This document shows, piece by piece, positions 18,785 through 28,500 of a DNA stretch of 31,830 nucleotides. The stretch is from Mesaphorura yosii. Lineage: Eukaryota; Arthropoda; Collembola; Poduromorpha; Tullbergiidae. Made by a program: the position numbers and the translations under genes. The first letter of the stretch is position 1; each line of letters begins with the position of its first letter. The notes under the pieces are model-generated. The model made no database searches and was not told the DNA's origin. It saw only the letters and a program-made list of their open reading frames with translations. The stretch is from contig WIXG01000619.1 of assembly GCA_009869945.1 (NCBI GenBank), positions 1 through 31,830 of the forward strand, read 5' to 3'.

Positions 18785-19759
18785 TTGCCAAATTCCAAAG
18801 ATGACTTTCCCACAAACAAAATCCACAAATGCAGAATTAATTTTAGTCGGTCGAGTCCACATTTTTTTAAAGCCATGGCTTATCTGCTTTCTTCCTGCCG
18901 CCGCCCACGCCCTACGCGTGCTGCTTTCCTTCCGTGGCGGTCAAAATTGCATACTGCCAGCCTTTTTTCCTCCGGCGCCGGAGATCGACCGCACCGACCT
19001 GCTCCCGGTTTCTCCTTCGGGCTCCCGCCACTCAGCGCCGCCGACCACGGCCACCGCCTCTGTTTCGCGACGACGATGCTCCAGAAACTGGACGCGGAGC
19101 CCGATCTCATCCACCGCATCGTCTTCAGCGACGAGGGCAACTTCTGGCCGACGACGAGCAACGCCCACGAAAACGGCATCGCCCTCTCGAAGCCCCACCG
19201 AAAGAAGGCGCTGTACGCCGAGTCGGCGCCGCTGCCGAACATCGCCTGGTGCGGAATGACGACGGCCCAGATCATCGGGCCGTACTTTTTCAACTCGCAC
19301 GTGACCGAGTCGTCGTACCTCCGCATGCTCCGCACGTACTTCCTGCCGCAGCTCCTTCGACGGAGGCTGCAGGTCGAGCGAACGTGGTTCCAGCAGGACG
19401 GCGCCCCTCCGCACCGCGCCCGCTCCGTCCTCCAGCTGCTCGACTCAACCTTCGGTCCGCGGCTCATTTCGCTCGGCAGTGGCGGCTCCGGAGAGGGCGC
19501 GTCGCTCCGCTGGCCCGCCCGCTCGCAGGACCTGACCCCACTCGACTATTTCTTCTGGGATTTTATGAAGGAGAAGATGAAGGCGTACCGCCCGCCCACG
19601 CACGAAAACCTCCGCGAGTGCCTTCACTTTGAAGCGGCCACCATCGACCTTGCCGTCCTCCACCGTTTCGTCGGCGAGGAGTTTGTCAAGCGACTGCAGC
19701 GCTGCGTGGAGGTCGGGGGCAAGCGATTCGAGCCGCCAGAACCGGAGCCAATGGCGTGA
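18785..19759 (+). mobile_element. Tc1/mariner-like transposase, 5'-truncated, GC-rich ORF
   Basis: A 324-aa frame whose first roughly 85 residues match nothing expected. From FATTMLQKLDAEPDLIHRI on it follows the DDE domain of IS630/Tc1/mariner superfamily transposases: FSDEGNF (Asp116), WFQQDGAPPH (Asp205) and SQDLTPLDYFFW (Asp254). All three catalytic Asp are present. Between the second and third there are 48 residues, more than the 34-41 usual in named groups; the extra is a Gly/Ser-rich GSGGSGEGAS segment. The N-terminal helix-turn-helix DNA-binding part is absent. The stretch 18,900-19,760 is far richer in G+C than its flanks and so shows several long shadow frames. No terminal inverted repeats were found. 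It may be a young truncated insertion or a captured DDE domain. Confidence 0.78.
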
Positions 19760-20378
19760 AGAAAAATGCTGGCAGCAGGCAACAGACAGCCCGTGAAATA
19801 CGAATTCAAAATTTGTCGAGGATGAGCTGATCTAACAAAAATTTACTGACTGTGATAATTTGTGATGTACGACAAAATTGTGACGAGATTTTTAAAATCT
19901 GTGGTTCGCTGATGCACGGAGTAAATGCGCACGCGTTTTTCATCATTTGTGCCATCTTGCCTGACTGCCTGTTTGCAGGCTACAACGGCGCGTTCTAAAA
20001 ATAGTCGAGTTGGAAGCAACGCCAACGCCAAGCCACGCCACCGCCACGTCGAAATTTCCCTTCACTTTGGTATTTGCTTTGCTATTCACTGCATTCGTCT
20101 TTCTTTCTCGAGTCGTCCGTCCACGTAGAAATTCACAAAAGCAAAACGGGTCTTCTGCATTGCCTAAACGTAAATAAATTAATTATTAATTACGGTGAGC
20201 CCTTATCACTGCCACTGCCACATTTTGCATTTGCTAATTTTGAACTTGTAGTCAGAGTCAGTCTGTCAGTGCTTCTATTAAATTAATACGTAATCCAATT
20301 TATTTATTTGGGGTATGACTCCTGACTCCATTGCCCGATTCGTCATCATCACTCATCGGCGGCACACAGCACTTTGCG
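19760..20378. other. Stretch without a supported gene
   Basis: AT-rich with no coding exon, RNA gene or clear repeat that I can support. Short ATTAATTATTAATTA tracts occur near 20180. The right end must contain the leader of the F-box-like gene. Confidence 0.35.
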
Positions 20379-20824
20379 ATGGACAAACACGAACGCTTAA
20401 ACGTGTTTTTGGTTTCCGAGGTAAGTTGGTAGGGTAGGGTAGTTTGATTAATAAACTTTGGCAAGACGTACACGCGTTCGCGTTCTGGCGGTTCTGGTTA
20501 GTGACGGCGTTTATTCTTTGTTCACAGCTCATGGCAAATGCGGCCCACTTCATGCCGCTCAACGACCTGCTCCGTCTCCGCTCCACCTGCCGCCTGTGGC
20601 ACTCCGTCATGACGTCGACACTGCCCTTCAGTCAGAGTTGCAGGCGACTGTGGATTCGTCGTGGAGAGGCTCGGGCAACTGGCAGACATGATAACCGGAA
20701 GCAGCTTGGCGATCCCCGTGCCCATTACGAAATTGACCATCTCATTGCAGGAGCAGTACCGGAGAAGGAGAAGTACCCCCGTCGAGCGGTGGCTTTTCAC
20801 TCAGCCACGCGTCCGGGCAGATAA
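20379..20824 (+). CDS. F-box-like short protein, two exons
   Basis: Exon 1 (20379-20420) reads MDKHERLNVFLVSE and ends in a perfect GTAAGT donor. The intron is 107 bp and ends TTGTTCACAG. Exon 2 (20528-20824) joins in phase; total 112 aa. Residues about 12-45 fit the C-terminal part of an F-box: a hydrophobic turn, then MPLNDLLRLRSTCRLWHSVM, where the LRLRSTCRxWH pattern is typical. F-box proteins bring substrates to SCF ubiquitin ligases through Skp1. No substrate-binding LRR, WD40 or Kelch domain follows; after about residue 60 the sequence is unrelated. The stop codon falls at the first unit of the tandem repeat at 20815-20965. The gene therefore looks truncated, either a pseudogene tail or a minimal F-box protein. 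Confidence 0.55.
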
Positions 20825-20965
20825 GGTCCCGGGTGGTTGAGATCACGGTTAGATGAAATCATGGGTAGGTAAGATACCGGGTAGATAAGGTCGCAGGTAG
20901 ATCAAGCCGTGATGGATTAGATCGGGTAGATTATGTCGGGTAGATTATGTCGGGTGGATTCAGTC
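20815..20965 (+). repeat. Degenerate tandem repeat, unit about 16 bp
   Basis: Repeats of a unit close to AGATTATGTCGGGT / AGATAAGGTCGGGT run for about 150 bp. The right-hand copies (about 20925-20960) are nearly identical and the left-hand ones diverged, with units such as AGATAAGGTCCCGGGTGG and AGATACCGGGT. The array begins inside the last codons of the F-box-like gene and supplies its stop codon. Confidence 0.75.
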
Positions 20966-21006
20966 ATGCTTTCTTGTCACACAGTCAAACTTAGCAAACG
21001 ATTAAA

Positions 21007-21240
21007 ATGGTAGAGAGAATAATTTCAACCCGTTTGCTTTTGGCATTTCTGTGTTTTGATTTCAGCCTAGCAACAACCTTGACACTTCACGCAAATGAAT
21101 TCCGTGAAAACCGATTCAACTTATTCAACATTGTCCCAGAACAGAACTTAGAAGACTCAAGCGTTAAACTATATGATATACTATACTTTGCGATTGTTGA
21201 CTTTTTATACTTTGGGGACACGGCCGATCGATTATGGTGA
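21007..21240 (+). CDS. Small secreted protein, 77 aa
   Basis: ATG at 21007 in a good context (TTAAAATGG) opens a signal peptide with a Leu/Phe-rich core (TRLLLAFLCFDFSLATT). About 53 residues follow with no Cys, ending in an aromatic-rich part (YDILYFAIVDFLYFGD). TGA at 21238-21240 is followed 25-35 bp later by AATAAATAATAAA, a clean polyadenylation region. That compact arrangement supports a real single-exon gene. No family is recognised. The hydrophobic end could instead be a second membrane segment. Confidence 0.45.
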   Translation: MVERIISTRLLLAFLCFDFSLATTLTLHANEFRENRFNLFNIVPEQNLEDSSVKLYDILYFAIVDFLYFGDTADRLW

Positions 21241-21264
21241 CTCCAGGCCGACATTTGTAACCTC

Positions 21265-21277
21265 AATAAATAATAAA
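21265..21277 (+). terminator. Polyadenylation signals after the 77-aa gene
   Basis: Two AATAAA hexamers in tandem (AATAAATAATAAA) 25-37 bp after the stop codon of the small secreted protein. Confidence 0.5.
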
Positions 21278-21446
21278 TAATCACTCATCTTCCATTTGTC
21301 TCAGCAGATTCCTGCCCCAATTTTCTAAATTGGAGCGGAAGTTGTCTTCGCTTGCTGCTCGTCATCTGACTACTCAATCTTTGTGTGTGTCACAAATCTT
21401 CATAGATCCTCATCATTCACACAGAAACCTACAATTGCTGGGTAAA

Positions 21447-22042
21447 ATGAGTTTCAAATTGTTGTGTTTAGTGATAGTGGCTTTGCTGGCCTTATTAGCT
21501 GCTGGTATTGGCAGTGTGTTTGATGTATACAACATGGGACCACCTTGCAATTTGGAACAACACATTGGACACGGACAATCATTCGCCGTGAATGGGTTCC
21601 CACCTTTGTTCACAGCCACCGTCCCCGGAAATGGAAATGGATGGTCACAAGAATGCACTTGGATCTTCAAGGCAGATGATGACTGTCAACTTGAGTTCAA
21701 TACCAACGATTACTATCGTGGTGACACTGACTGTGATATGCAGTACTTCCTGGTTGGAGATGAACACAAACAGACCAGGTGCGGCTAATGAAAACAATCA
21801 ATGGAATTTGAATTTATCGAGATTTTGTACAAGAATCTGTGTCCGTGTCCAGGACTTGTGGATTTGCTAAACCACGAAGACTATGGCGGTCCAGTGGCCA
21901 AGAATTGTTTCTGACACATTTCCAACGGAGTGGATACGGCCACGGATACGGATACGGTGGTTATGCTGGAATTACGTCTCGTCTCAGTGGAGTGGTTCGG
22001 TGTAAAAAATGTATGTTTTCATCAACCGACACGTTCTTGTAA
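21447..22042 (+). pseudogene. Secreted CUB-domain protein, frame broken
   Basis: ATG at 21447 gives a long signal peptide (MSFKLLCLVIVALLALLAAG). A CUB-like first half follows, with paired Cys: NMGPPCNLEQHIGHGQ, ECTWIFKADDDCQLEF, and DTDCDMQYFLVGDE. The frame stops at 21786. The second half of the CUB fold is in another frame: ESVSVSRTCGFAKPRR, SSGQELFLTHFQRSG, then a Gly/Tyr run and AGITSRLSG. I tested the GT-AG pairs in between and found none that joins the two halves in phase; the nearest, a 43-bp intron from an AG-GTGCGG donor, leaves the wrong frame. CUB domains bind partners extracellularly. One indel would explain the break, so it is either a young pseudogene or a sequence error. A Cys-rich segment at 22087 may belong to the same gene. 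Confidence 0.62.
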
Positions 22043-22086
22043 CAAGTTGGACTAGGATTTGATTATCTGATTTCTTGTGAACGCAG

Positions 22087-22514
22087 ATAAGCCGACCATA
22101 CACAATTGCACCGCACCAGTTTGCCCCACGCAGTTGCTCCTTCTGAGAAAGGATGTCCCGTTTGCCAGTTGTGGAGGAAATGGCGGCTGTATTGTGAACT
22201 TGCACGTGACCATGGGCTCTGAAGTGGTTACCACGAGCTCCGAGTGTCCAGAAGAGGGTTTCTGTGCCCTGGCGATGGCAATTTCTTTGAAACCACTCAA
22301 CCAAACATGCGATGCCCCACTCCCACCGCTGGCGCTCCTCCGTGGTGAATGCATGACAGCCAGCCAATCTTGCACTATGCAAGATCCGAATTGCATGACG
22401 CTGGTCAGTTATAATGGAAGCCTCTCAGATACGATTTACAATGCAACATGCGCGGAAGCAGCACCAGGATTTCTTTGCTTCGTGCAAATTGCAAGTTGTG
22501 CCATCAACTCTTGA
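22087..22514 (+). CDS. Cys-rich secreted domain, probable last exon of CUB gene
   Basis: After an acceptor (TTGTGAACGCAG) an open frame runs 142 codons to TGA. It has 13 Cys in about 140 residues, with pieces such as HNCTAPVCPTQ, SCGGNGGCIVNLH, ECPEEGFCALAM and NQTCDAPLP, and four N-glycosylation sequons (NCT, NQT, NGS, NAT). It has no own start or signal peptide, so it is best seen as a 3' exon of the CUB-domain gene just upstream, though I could not find an in-phase donor with good consensus; skipping to the next AG gives phase 0 with a weak GTTCGG or GTGGTT donor. The domain is not one I recognise. AATAAA at 22621 follows. Confidence 0.5.
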
Positions 22515-22825
22515 ATTTAAGTCCGATTGAATTAGAATTAAATGACGACTCTGTTATTATTTAGCATTGATAGCAAGTGTCATTTAGCATTCAATCTGCA
22601 TTAAAAATATTTTTTGGCTCAATAAACCCCTTGAGCACGAGCAGATGTTGTCAACATTCCATGTTTATTATCAGCTTTCATTAATTTGAGTGACTTTTGT
22701 AATCTAAAGTGCGAGCAGGTGTTTTGTATGTCGGAAAGTCCAGAATGTAAAGTGTCGTGTGATAACACGCGTTGGAATAAAATCAGGCAGCTGAATCGAA
22801 TCGAGCACCAAACTCAAGCTTCAAA
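22515..22825. other. 3' and 5' flanks between the CUB gene and the LPMO gene
   Basis: No gene. AATAAA at 22621-22626 (107 bp after the stop) is the likely polyadenylation signal of the upstream gene. The rest is the promoter side of the LPMO gene; a clear TATA box is not evident. Confidence 0.4.
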
Positions 22826-23455
22826 ATGTTTGCGAAACATATTGTACTGTTCGCTACGTTGGTAGCCCTGGCCAATGGACACGGGTACATAAAAGACCCC
22901 ATCGCACGTCACGCACTGTTTCTACGACCTGAATTCAACACCCAACCACCGTACCAATGGAATTACTCAGGAGTCGAATGTGCTGATCAAGACATGGCTT
23001 ACTCAACATGTGGACGATGTGGAAGTCAACCATCATGGGGCTCACCTCCTGACTACCATCAAGGAGGAGAGTTTGACAAAGGCATAATTGTTGCCACATA
23101 TCAGTCTGGAACCCTCGTCGAGATGCAGGCTGAGATGCTTGCAGGGCATTACGGGCATTGGGAACTGGAACTCTGCCCACAACAAACGGAGACTGACACT
23201 TGCTTCCAGAAACTGGCGATTGTGGGTGGGTCAGAGGAGGTTCGTGGTGGTAACCGCATTTGTGTACCATACAACAATGGGGATTCACGTCTTATCACTG
23301 CTCGGGTCCAACTTCCAGCTGGTGTCCGTTGCGAACGGTGCACCATTCGTTGGACTTACCGGACTTCTTATCCAGGTCGCCCTGATTGGGACATGTGTGA
23401 TAATCCGACGCCTACACAAGTATTCCGCAATTGTGCTGATGTCAAAATCGTCTAA
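22826..23455 (+). CDS. AA15-type lytic polysaccharide monooxygenase
   Basis: A single intact 209-aa exon. Signal peptide MFAKHIVLFATLVALANG is followed directly by His19 (HGYIKDP), which after cleavage becomes the N-terminal His of the copper histidine brace. The second brace His is probably His108 in AGHYGHWEL. The axial position near the C-terminus lies in VFRNCADVKIV, with Phe200 before the conserved CAD. Eight or more Cys (for example YSTCGRCGSQ, RCERCTIRW, DMCDN) fit the disulphide pattern of AA15 enzymes. Length agrees with a single catalytic domain without a binding module. AA15 LPMOs cleave chitin or cellulose oxidatively and occur in many arthropods; here the target may be dietary fungal or plant polymer or the animal's own cuticle. 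Substrate cannot be read from the sequence. It is in the same orientation as the Kelch gene downstream. Confidence 0.86.
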   Translation: MFAKHIVLFATLVALANGHGYIKDPIARHALFLRPEFNTQPPYQWNYSGVECADQDMAYSTCGRCGSQPSWGSPPDYHQGGEFDKGIIVATYQSGTLVEMQAEMLAGHYGHWELELCPQQTETDTCFQKLAIVGGSEEVRGGNRICVPYNNGDSRLITARVQLPAGVRCERCTIRWTYRTSYPGRPDWDMCDNPTPTQVFRNCADVKIV

Positions 23456-23679
23456 CGTACAAGACAAAGCCCGAACTCAAATACAAAAGCAAATATATAC
23501 TTTAATTAAATAATAATTTATGCATGCATTTCTTGTGCATATTTCTAGCTTTGATTATTGATTTAAGCCTGGCCTTGAACATGATCTTGATCTTTGAGAC
23601 TCTGTGCACTGTGCTCATGTCAATGCCATCATCATCATAATCATCGCCATTGCAAGCCACATTTCGTAGAATTTTTGAT

Positions 23680-25259
23680 ATGAAAATACTTTCTGTGTTG
23701 GCACTTGTGTTCGCAACTCTGAATCTACGACGTTGCTTACCCGTCACCTCCCTGAACTTGCAGCTTGTGCGCGTGGCTAACCTTCCGAGCCAACTCGAAG
23801 GCCATTCCGGCGTCTACCACGAAGGCACGAACGCAATTTACGTGATTGGTGAAAGTGGCCGGGAAAAGAGTCAAGATAAAGTGTTCAAGCACTCGATTGA
23901 GACAGGAAACACCCAAGTCCTTGGAAGATTTCTGAGCATCGTCAGTTGATCCGTCTTGCTGCATGGAAACCACATTTTCTACTTTGGAGGATACCGGCAG
24001 CAGCAAAAGGAACGTGGACAAGGCTACGGCTACAGCTCAGAAATTTACAATTACTCGACACTCACCAGGAATTACAGTCTAATCAACAGCAGCCTGCCTT
24101 ATGCAGCCACGGGCATTGCAATCGCATACGACCCCAAAGGTCAGGTCACTTATTTATTTGGTGGGCACACAGGTAATGGAACTTACTCCAAACTAATTCT
24201 ACGATACGATCTGACCAGTATACAAGTGAACATCATGAATGGGCAGTTGGCCGAGAGTGTAACGGGAGCAGGAGCGGTGTGGGACGACCAACTCCGAATT
24301 GCGTACGTGTTTGGTGGGTTTGGGTCAAGTGCAGGGTGGAAAACTGAAATATTTGTGTACAATCCACTACTGGACGGAGGAGGAGCCTTGACAAAGTTAT
24401 CTGCAGCTTTTCCGACTGGAGTTCAATGCCCTTGCGCGGTATCACTCCAGCTGGAGGACACGGAGCCGCAGAAATTGAAGTTCACGTACATTGTTGGGGT
24501 CAATGGACTGTTCCAACTCAGAGTCACTAATAATTACAGTTTCAGTTTAGAGGTCGAAGGAGTTGTGCCCGTGGACAATTTGCCATTGCAGGGCCACTTA
24601 CGCCGAGGTTCCTGCGTGTTTGTGCCAAAATCTGATGGTGCTGGTCGAATTTACATTCTCGGAGGGACGCAAGCTGAAATTGCAGAACTGTCCGTTCAGC
24701 AGCTTTGGAACCGGACAAGAAAACCTCGGTTTGTGATTACACACCCCAGGTTACCACGACCCACTCATTTACATGAACTTGTCTACGATGGACTCGACTC
24801 ACTCTACGTCATCGATGGCGGTCACGGGTCAGAATACCAAGACAAGGTCATTCACTACTCACTTGAGTCTGGCGTCGTGCGAGTGGTTGGACAATTCTTT
24901 GGTGTTAACTTTGGTGCACCCATCGTGGACGGTGCAAGCATCATTTATTTCGGGGGCCAATCGGCTGGTGTCCGTGTTTCAGAAGTGTACGCTTACTCCA
25001 CCTTGTATGTAACAATTTCACACATGTAGCTCATTTACCACTGCGAATGGAGGGCATTGCAGTTGCCTGGAATCCTGCCGAACGACTGGCTTACTTGTTT
25101 GGTGGTTTTCTAGGTCTCAAATCTTACACAGACCAGATTTTACGTTATAATGCCACCGATCATGGGATGGAACGCAGGCGATGGGAATTTTGCCTGGCAC
25201 GGAAAGATACAGCGCACGAACACGTTTCCATTTGTATTTGCTTAATCAATTCCCATTAA
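23680..25259 (+). pseudogene. Secreted Kelch-repeat protein with internal duplication, broken
   Basis: The start at 23680 gives a signal peptide (MKILSVLALVFATLNL). Kelch blades follow: GVYHEGTNAIYVIGE, HIFYFGGY, TGIAIAYDPKGQVTYLFGG, and IAYVFGGFG. A second round begins near 24770, ELVYDGLDSLYVIDGG, with the matching blades IIYFGGQ and GIAVAWNPAERLAYLFGG, so half of the protein is duplicated in tandem. The frame is interrupted by one in-frame TGA (23947-23949) with the same frame continuing for 359 codons, and by a shift near 25008 after which NNFTHVAHLPLRMEG resumes in another frame. A 44-bp GT-AG intron (25009-25052) could bypass the second break in phase, but it would delete residues conserved between the two halves. 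After about 25180 similarity ends. Function of the secreted propeller is unknown. Confidence 0.72.
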
Positions 25260-25579
25260 GACACGCATTACGCATCTTCATTTTCATCGTCTTGTCTCGT
25301 CTTCCTTTCTCGTCGATTAAGAAACTCATTTCTTTCTTCCACGCTGTCTTCCTGCATTCGACAGGCGACAAGCGGCAAAGACAAAGAGACACAAATTACT
25401 AGTTACGAGCAGGCGAAACAAAAGAAATAAAAGTAATTGACTTGTCTCCTTCGCTGCTCATTTCGTTCGAGTCGGCACTCCGCTCCGCTTCGCTCCAGCT
25501 CCAGACAGTCCAGTGAGTCCAGAACCACTAATCTGCATAATTACAGCGTTGGCGTTCGCGTCCCTGCCCGCCTCGGATA
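25260..25579. other. Gap between the Kelch and SDCCAG8 genes
   Basis: No coding exon. AATAAA near 25427 may serve a transcript of the Kelch locus. The right part is the promoter and leader of the SDCCAG8 orthologue; a CTCCGCTCCGCTTCGCTCC-like pyrimidine/GC stretch lies near 25480. Confidence 0.35.
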
Positions 25580-28500
25580 ATGCGAGGTTATTTTCCAGCT
25601 CCGACGGCGACGACTCGAACTGGCACGGAGCCGCCCTCCGCCACACTCTTCTTTGATAACCTCCACAGCAGCCGAAAGCCACCGTTTCTGAGCCCATTCC
25701 GCGATTTCCGACTCCTTCGCACGGAACAGCCGCTCTTTGGAGCTCTGCGGGCTCGATTCGGTACAGGAACTCGAATTGGAGTTAGTGGGAGGGCGAGCCC
25801 GACTGGTATCTCGACGTCGACGTCTCCTTCGAAATCGGTGTCAGCCCTCCGAAACCTCTTCAGGAGAAGGTAAGTCATGCCTGTGAGGTTCTTGAACAAA
25901 GGGCAAGCACCAACCCGCAAGGAGAATCGATTCGAAATCCGGAGACCCTCCGTCGTGTGTTTTGGGATTCGGTTGCCTGGCAACTTTTTTCGATTCCCGA
26001 TTCTCGACTCCTCTCGTAAACCCTCGTTTGCTTGCTTTGCTGCGCTGCTGCTGTGGTGGTGCTGGAAAATGTCGATTAATTTCTCGTGTGCTCCTGCAGG
26101 AAGGTAACTTTTTCGCCACCTCTCCTACAATCGCGATCGAAATCAACATCTGCAACTGCTGTACCGTCGTCACTGATAACGAGCACGAGCAGGTCAAGAT
26201 CAAGATCGCCTTCGCCGATTAGCCAGATAGCAGCTTTGGCAGCTGCAACTGCAATGAGGCCCACTTCAGCGACAGAAGTGGCGGCAGCAGCTGGAGCGAT
26301 GGACTGGAAGCAGAGCATTTCCAGTGACTACACCGACATTGCATACAGAGAAGCAGTCTCCCGGCTCCGGTCAATCCTTAGCCCTCGGCCGAATTCAGCA
26401 CAGGCGCAGGCGAAGGTAAGTTGGTTGGAGTTAATTACTCCAAACTAGCTTTAGCTTAATTAATAAGTTGACTGTGACTGTGACCCTGCCTGGAATGCAG
26501 GAGAATTTGAACGCTGCGGCTGCAGCCGACTTGGACCCTTCTCCGCCTTCAAAACTCCGAAAAGACAGGCTCCGCCGCTTCTTTTCACCCCCACGGGCGC
26601 GGACCGCCGACGCTCTCAACAACATGACTTCGGCCTACAACAGCGCGAGAGCCCCACGCGGAGGCTCCGTCGACCAAGACGACCTGTTTGACTTTATCGA
26701 GAAGCAGGCGGCGTACATCAGCCAGCTCGAAAAGGAGACGACGGCCTCGCGCAGCGATCTGGGTACGGTGCTGGCGCACGTGAGGCAAATCATCGGGGAA
26801 AACGAGTCCCTCCACGAGCGCCAGAAGCAGGACCTCTTCAGCAGCATGATTCGACAGCTGGACGACAAGACCGGAGGCGGTGGAGGAGGAGGCGCAGGGT
26901 TAGTAAATGATAAGCCGTCACAGCTGATAAGAGATTCCCGTCTCGCCGAGCTCGACGCCCAGCTCGGCCAGACGAAGCGGGCCCTCCGCGCGGCGCAGGA
27001 AGAAATTCTCGAGCTACGACACGGTGGCGCTGGCAGTGGCGGAGCGAGCGGGGAGCCCGCGTCAAAAGCAAGGATGCTCGAAATTGAGGCGTTAACCCGC
27101 GAGAAAGAAGACCTCCTCTCGACGCTGTCCCGCCTGAAGGAGCAAATCGGCGAACTGCGCGATCGCGAGTCAGAAGCGACACGGAAGGTCAAGTCGAGTC
27201 TGGAGCTCGTCGAGCAGATGACCGTAGAGAAGGCTGCCAGCGATCTGGAAACCCGTCGCGTGAAGGAGGAGCTTGACCGCGCCCAGCAGCGGGTCCGCGA
27301 TCTGATCCAAGACCACTCGCGCCGCCTGTACGAAGAGAAGCTGCAAGTAGAAAGCAAGTACCGTCAGGAGCTGGACGAGCTGGGGCGCGAAATGAGCCTG
27401 GAGACGGACGCGGTGACGAAGACCCGGCTCGAGCTCGAGCGCCAGAAGAGGGCCGAAGCCGAACTCCGGCGGGAGCTCGCGGCCCGCATCGCCGCCCTCG
27501 ACGACCTGCGCCAGGAAAGCAGCCTGAAAGTAAGTCACCTGCAGTCGGAGCTCCAGCTGGCGCTCACGCAGAAGGCGCACGCCGAGCAGGAACTGTGCAT
27601 GGCGCGACTCACCGTGGAGAAGGCGGAGCGAGACGGGCGGCACGAGGCGGGGAGGCTCGGCGCGGAGGGCCAGGCACTGAAGAAGCGAGCGGAGGAGGCG
27701 GACGCTGAGCTGAGCAGGAGCCAGGCCGAGGTGGCGAGGCTGAACGCTAGCCTGATGCAGATGCAGCACGAGGCAAGTTCAAACACGTTTATTGATCATG
27801 TCAGGGCTTAATTAAAGCCTGACACGCGATGGCGATTTATTTTCTTGTTTCAGCATGCAAAGGCGAGGCTCAGGCTCGAAGAACGCGGGATCGCCGTGTC
27901 AGGTGGTGCGGGCGCGGATTTTGGTGAGAATTCAGCAGCTGGCGCTGGCGGAGACGTGCCGCTCCTGTCTTCCATGATACAGGCGATGGAAGATAAACAC
28001 TGTACGTACCAGTCAAAGTCAATTAACCAATCTAAATAGGATAATTGGGTTCGGCTGATTTGCCTTTTATTTAGTCAAAATTGGCCATTATCGTGTCTAA
28101 TCAGGTTTAATCTTGTTTCTCTCTGTTCTTTTCTTCTCCGTTTCCGTCCGGACCGCAGCACGCGACATGTCCGAACTTGAGCAGCTGGTTCAAGTCCAGA
28201 ATGGGCTGCTGGACAAACTGCGGTGTGAATGCACGCTACTCACGGACAAACTCGAGAGTACGTCGGCCCAATACAAGTAAGTCCTTGGGCGAATTTATCC
28301 TTGAGTGCATGCGATGTCGATATCCTTGGCTTGTCCCAGTAAAGAGAAGCAGGTCCTGAGCGCCGAGAAGGAGCGGCTGACCCACCAAGCACGGACGACC
28401 GCCGCCCGAGTGGCGGACCTGCAGCGCTCGCTGGAAGTCTACAAGTCCGGCCACGCCCAGTTGACGGAGCGCCTCCACGCGGCAGAAGACGGCGACAAGA

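Noticed and set aside
18880..19663. Long frames on both strands over the transposase ORF
   Set aside because: GC-rich shadows; only the 18785-19759 frame has the DDE motifs.
23947..23949. Selenocysteine recoding of the in-frame TGA in the Kelch gene
   Set aside because: No SECIS-like element was recognised, Kelch proteins are not selenoproteins, and the same gene has a second break.
25009..25052. A 44-bp GT-AG intron bypassing the second Kelch break
   Set aside because: In phase, but it would remove the segment NNFTHVAHLPLRMEG, which corresponds to a conserved segment in the first half, and the acceptor lacks a pyrimidine tract. A frameshift is the better reading.
26585..27786. Long minus-strand frames opposite SDCCAG8 exon 3
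   Set aside because: Arginine/serine/leucine-rich shadows of a coiled-coil gene; no independent signals.
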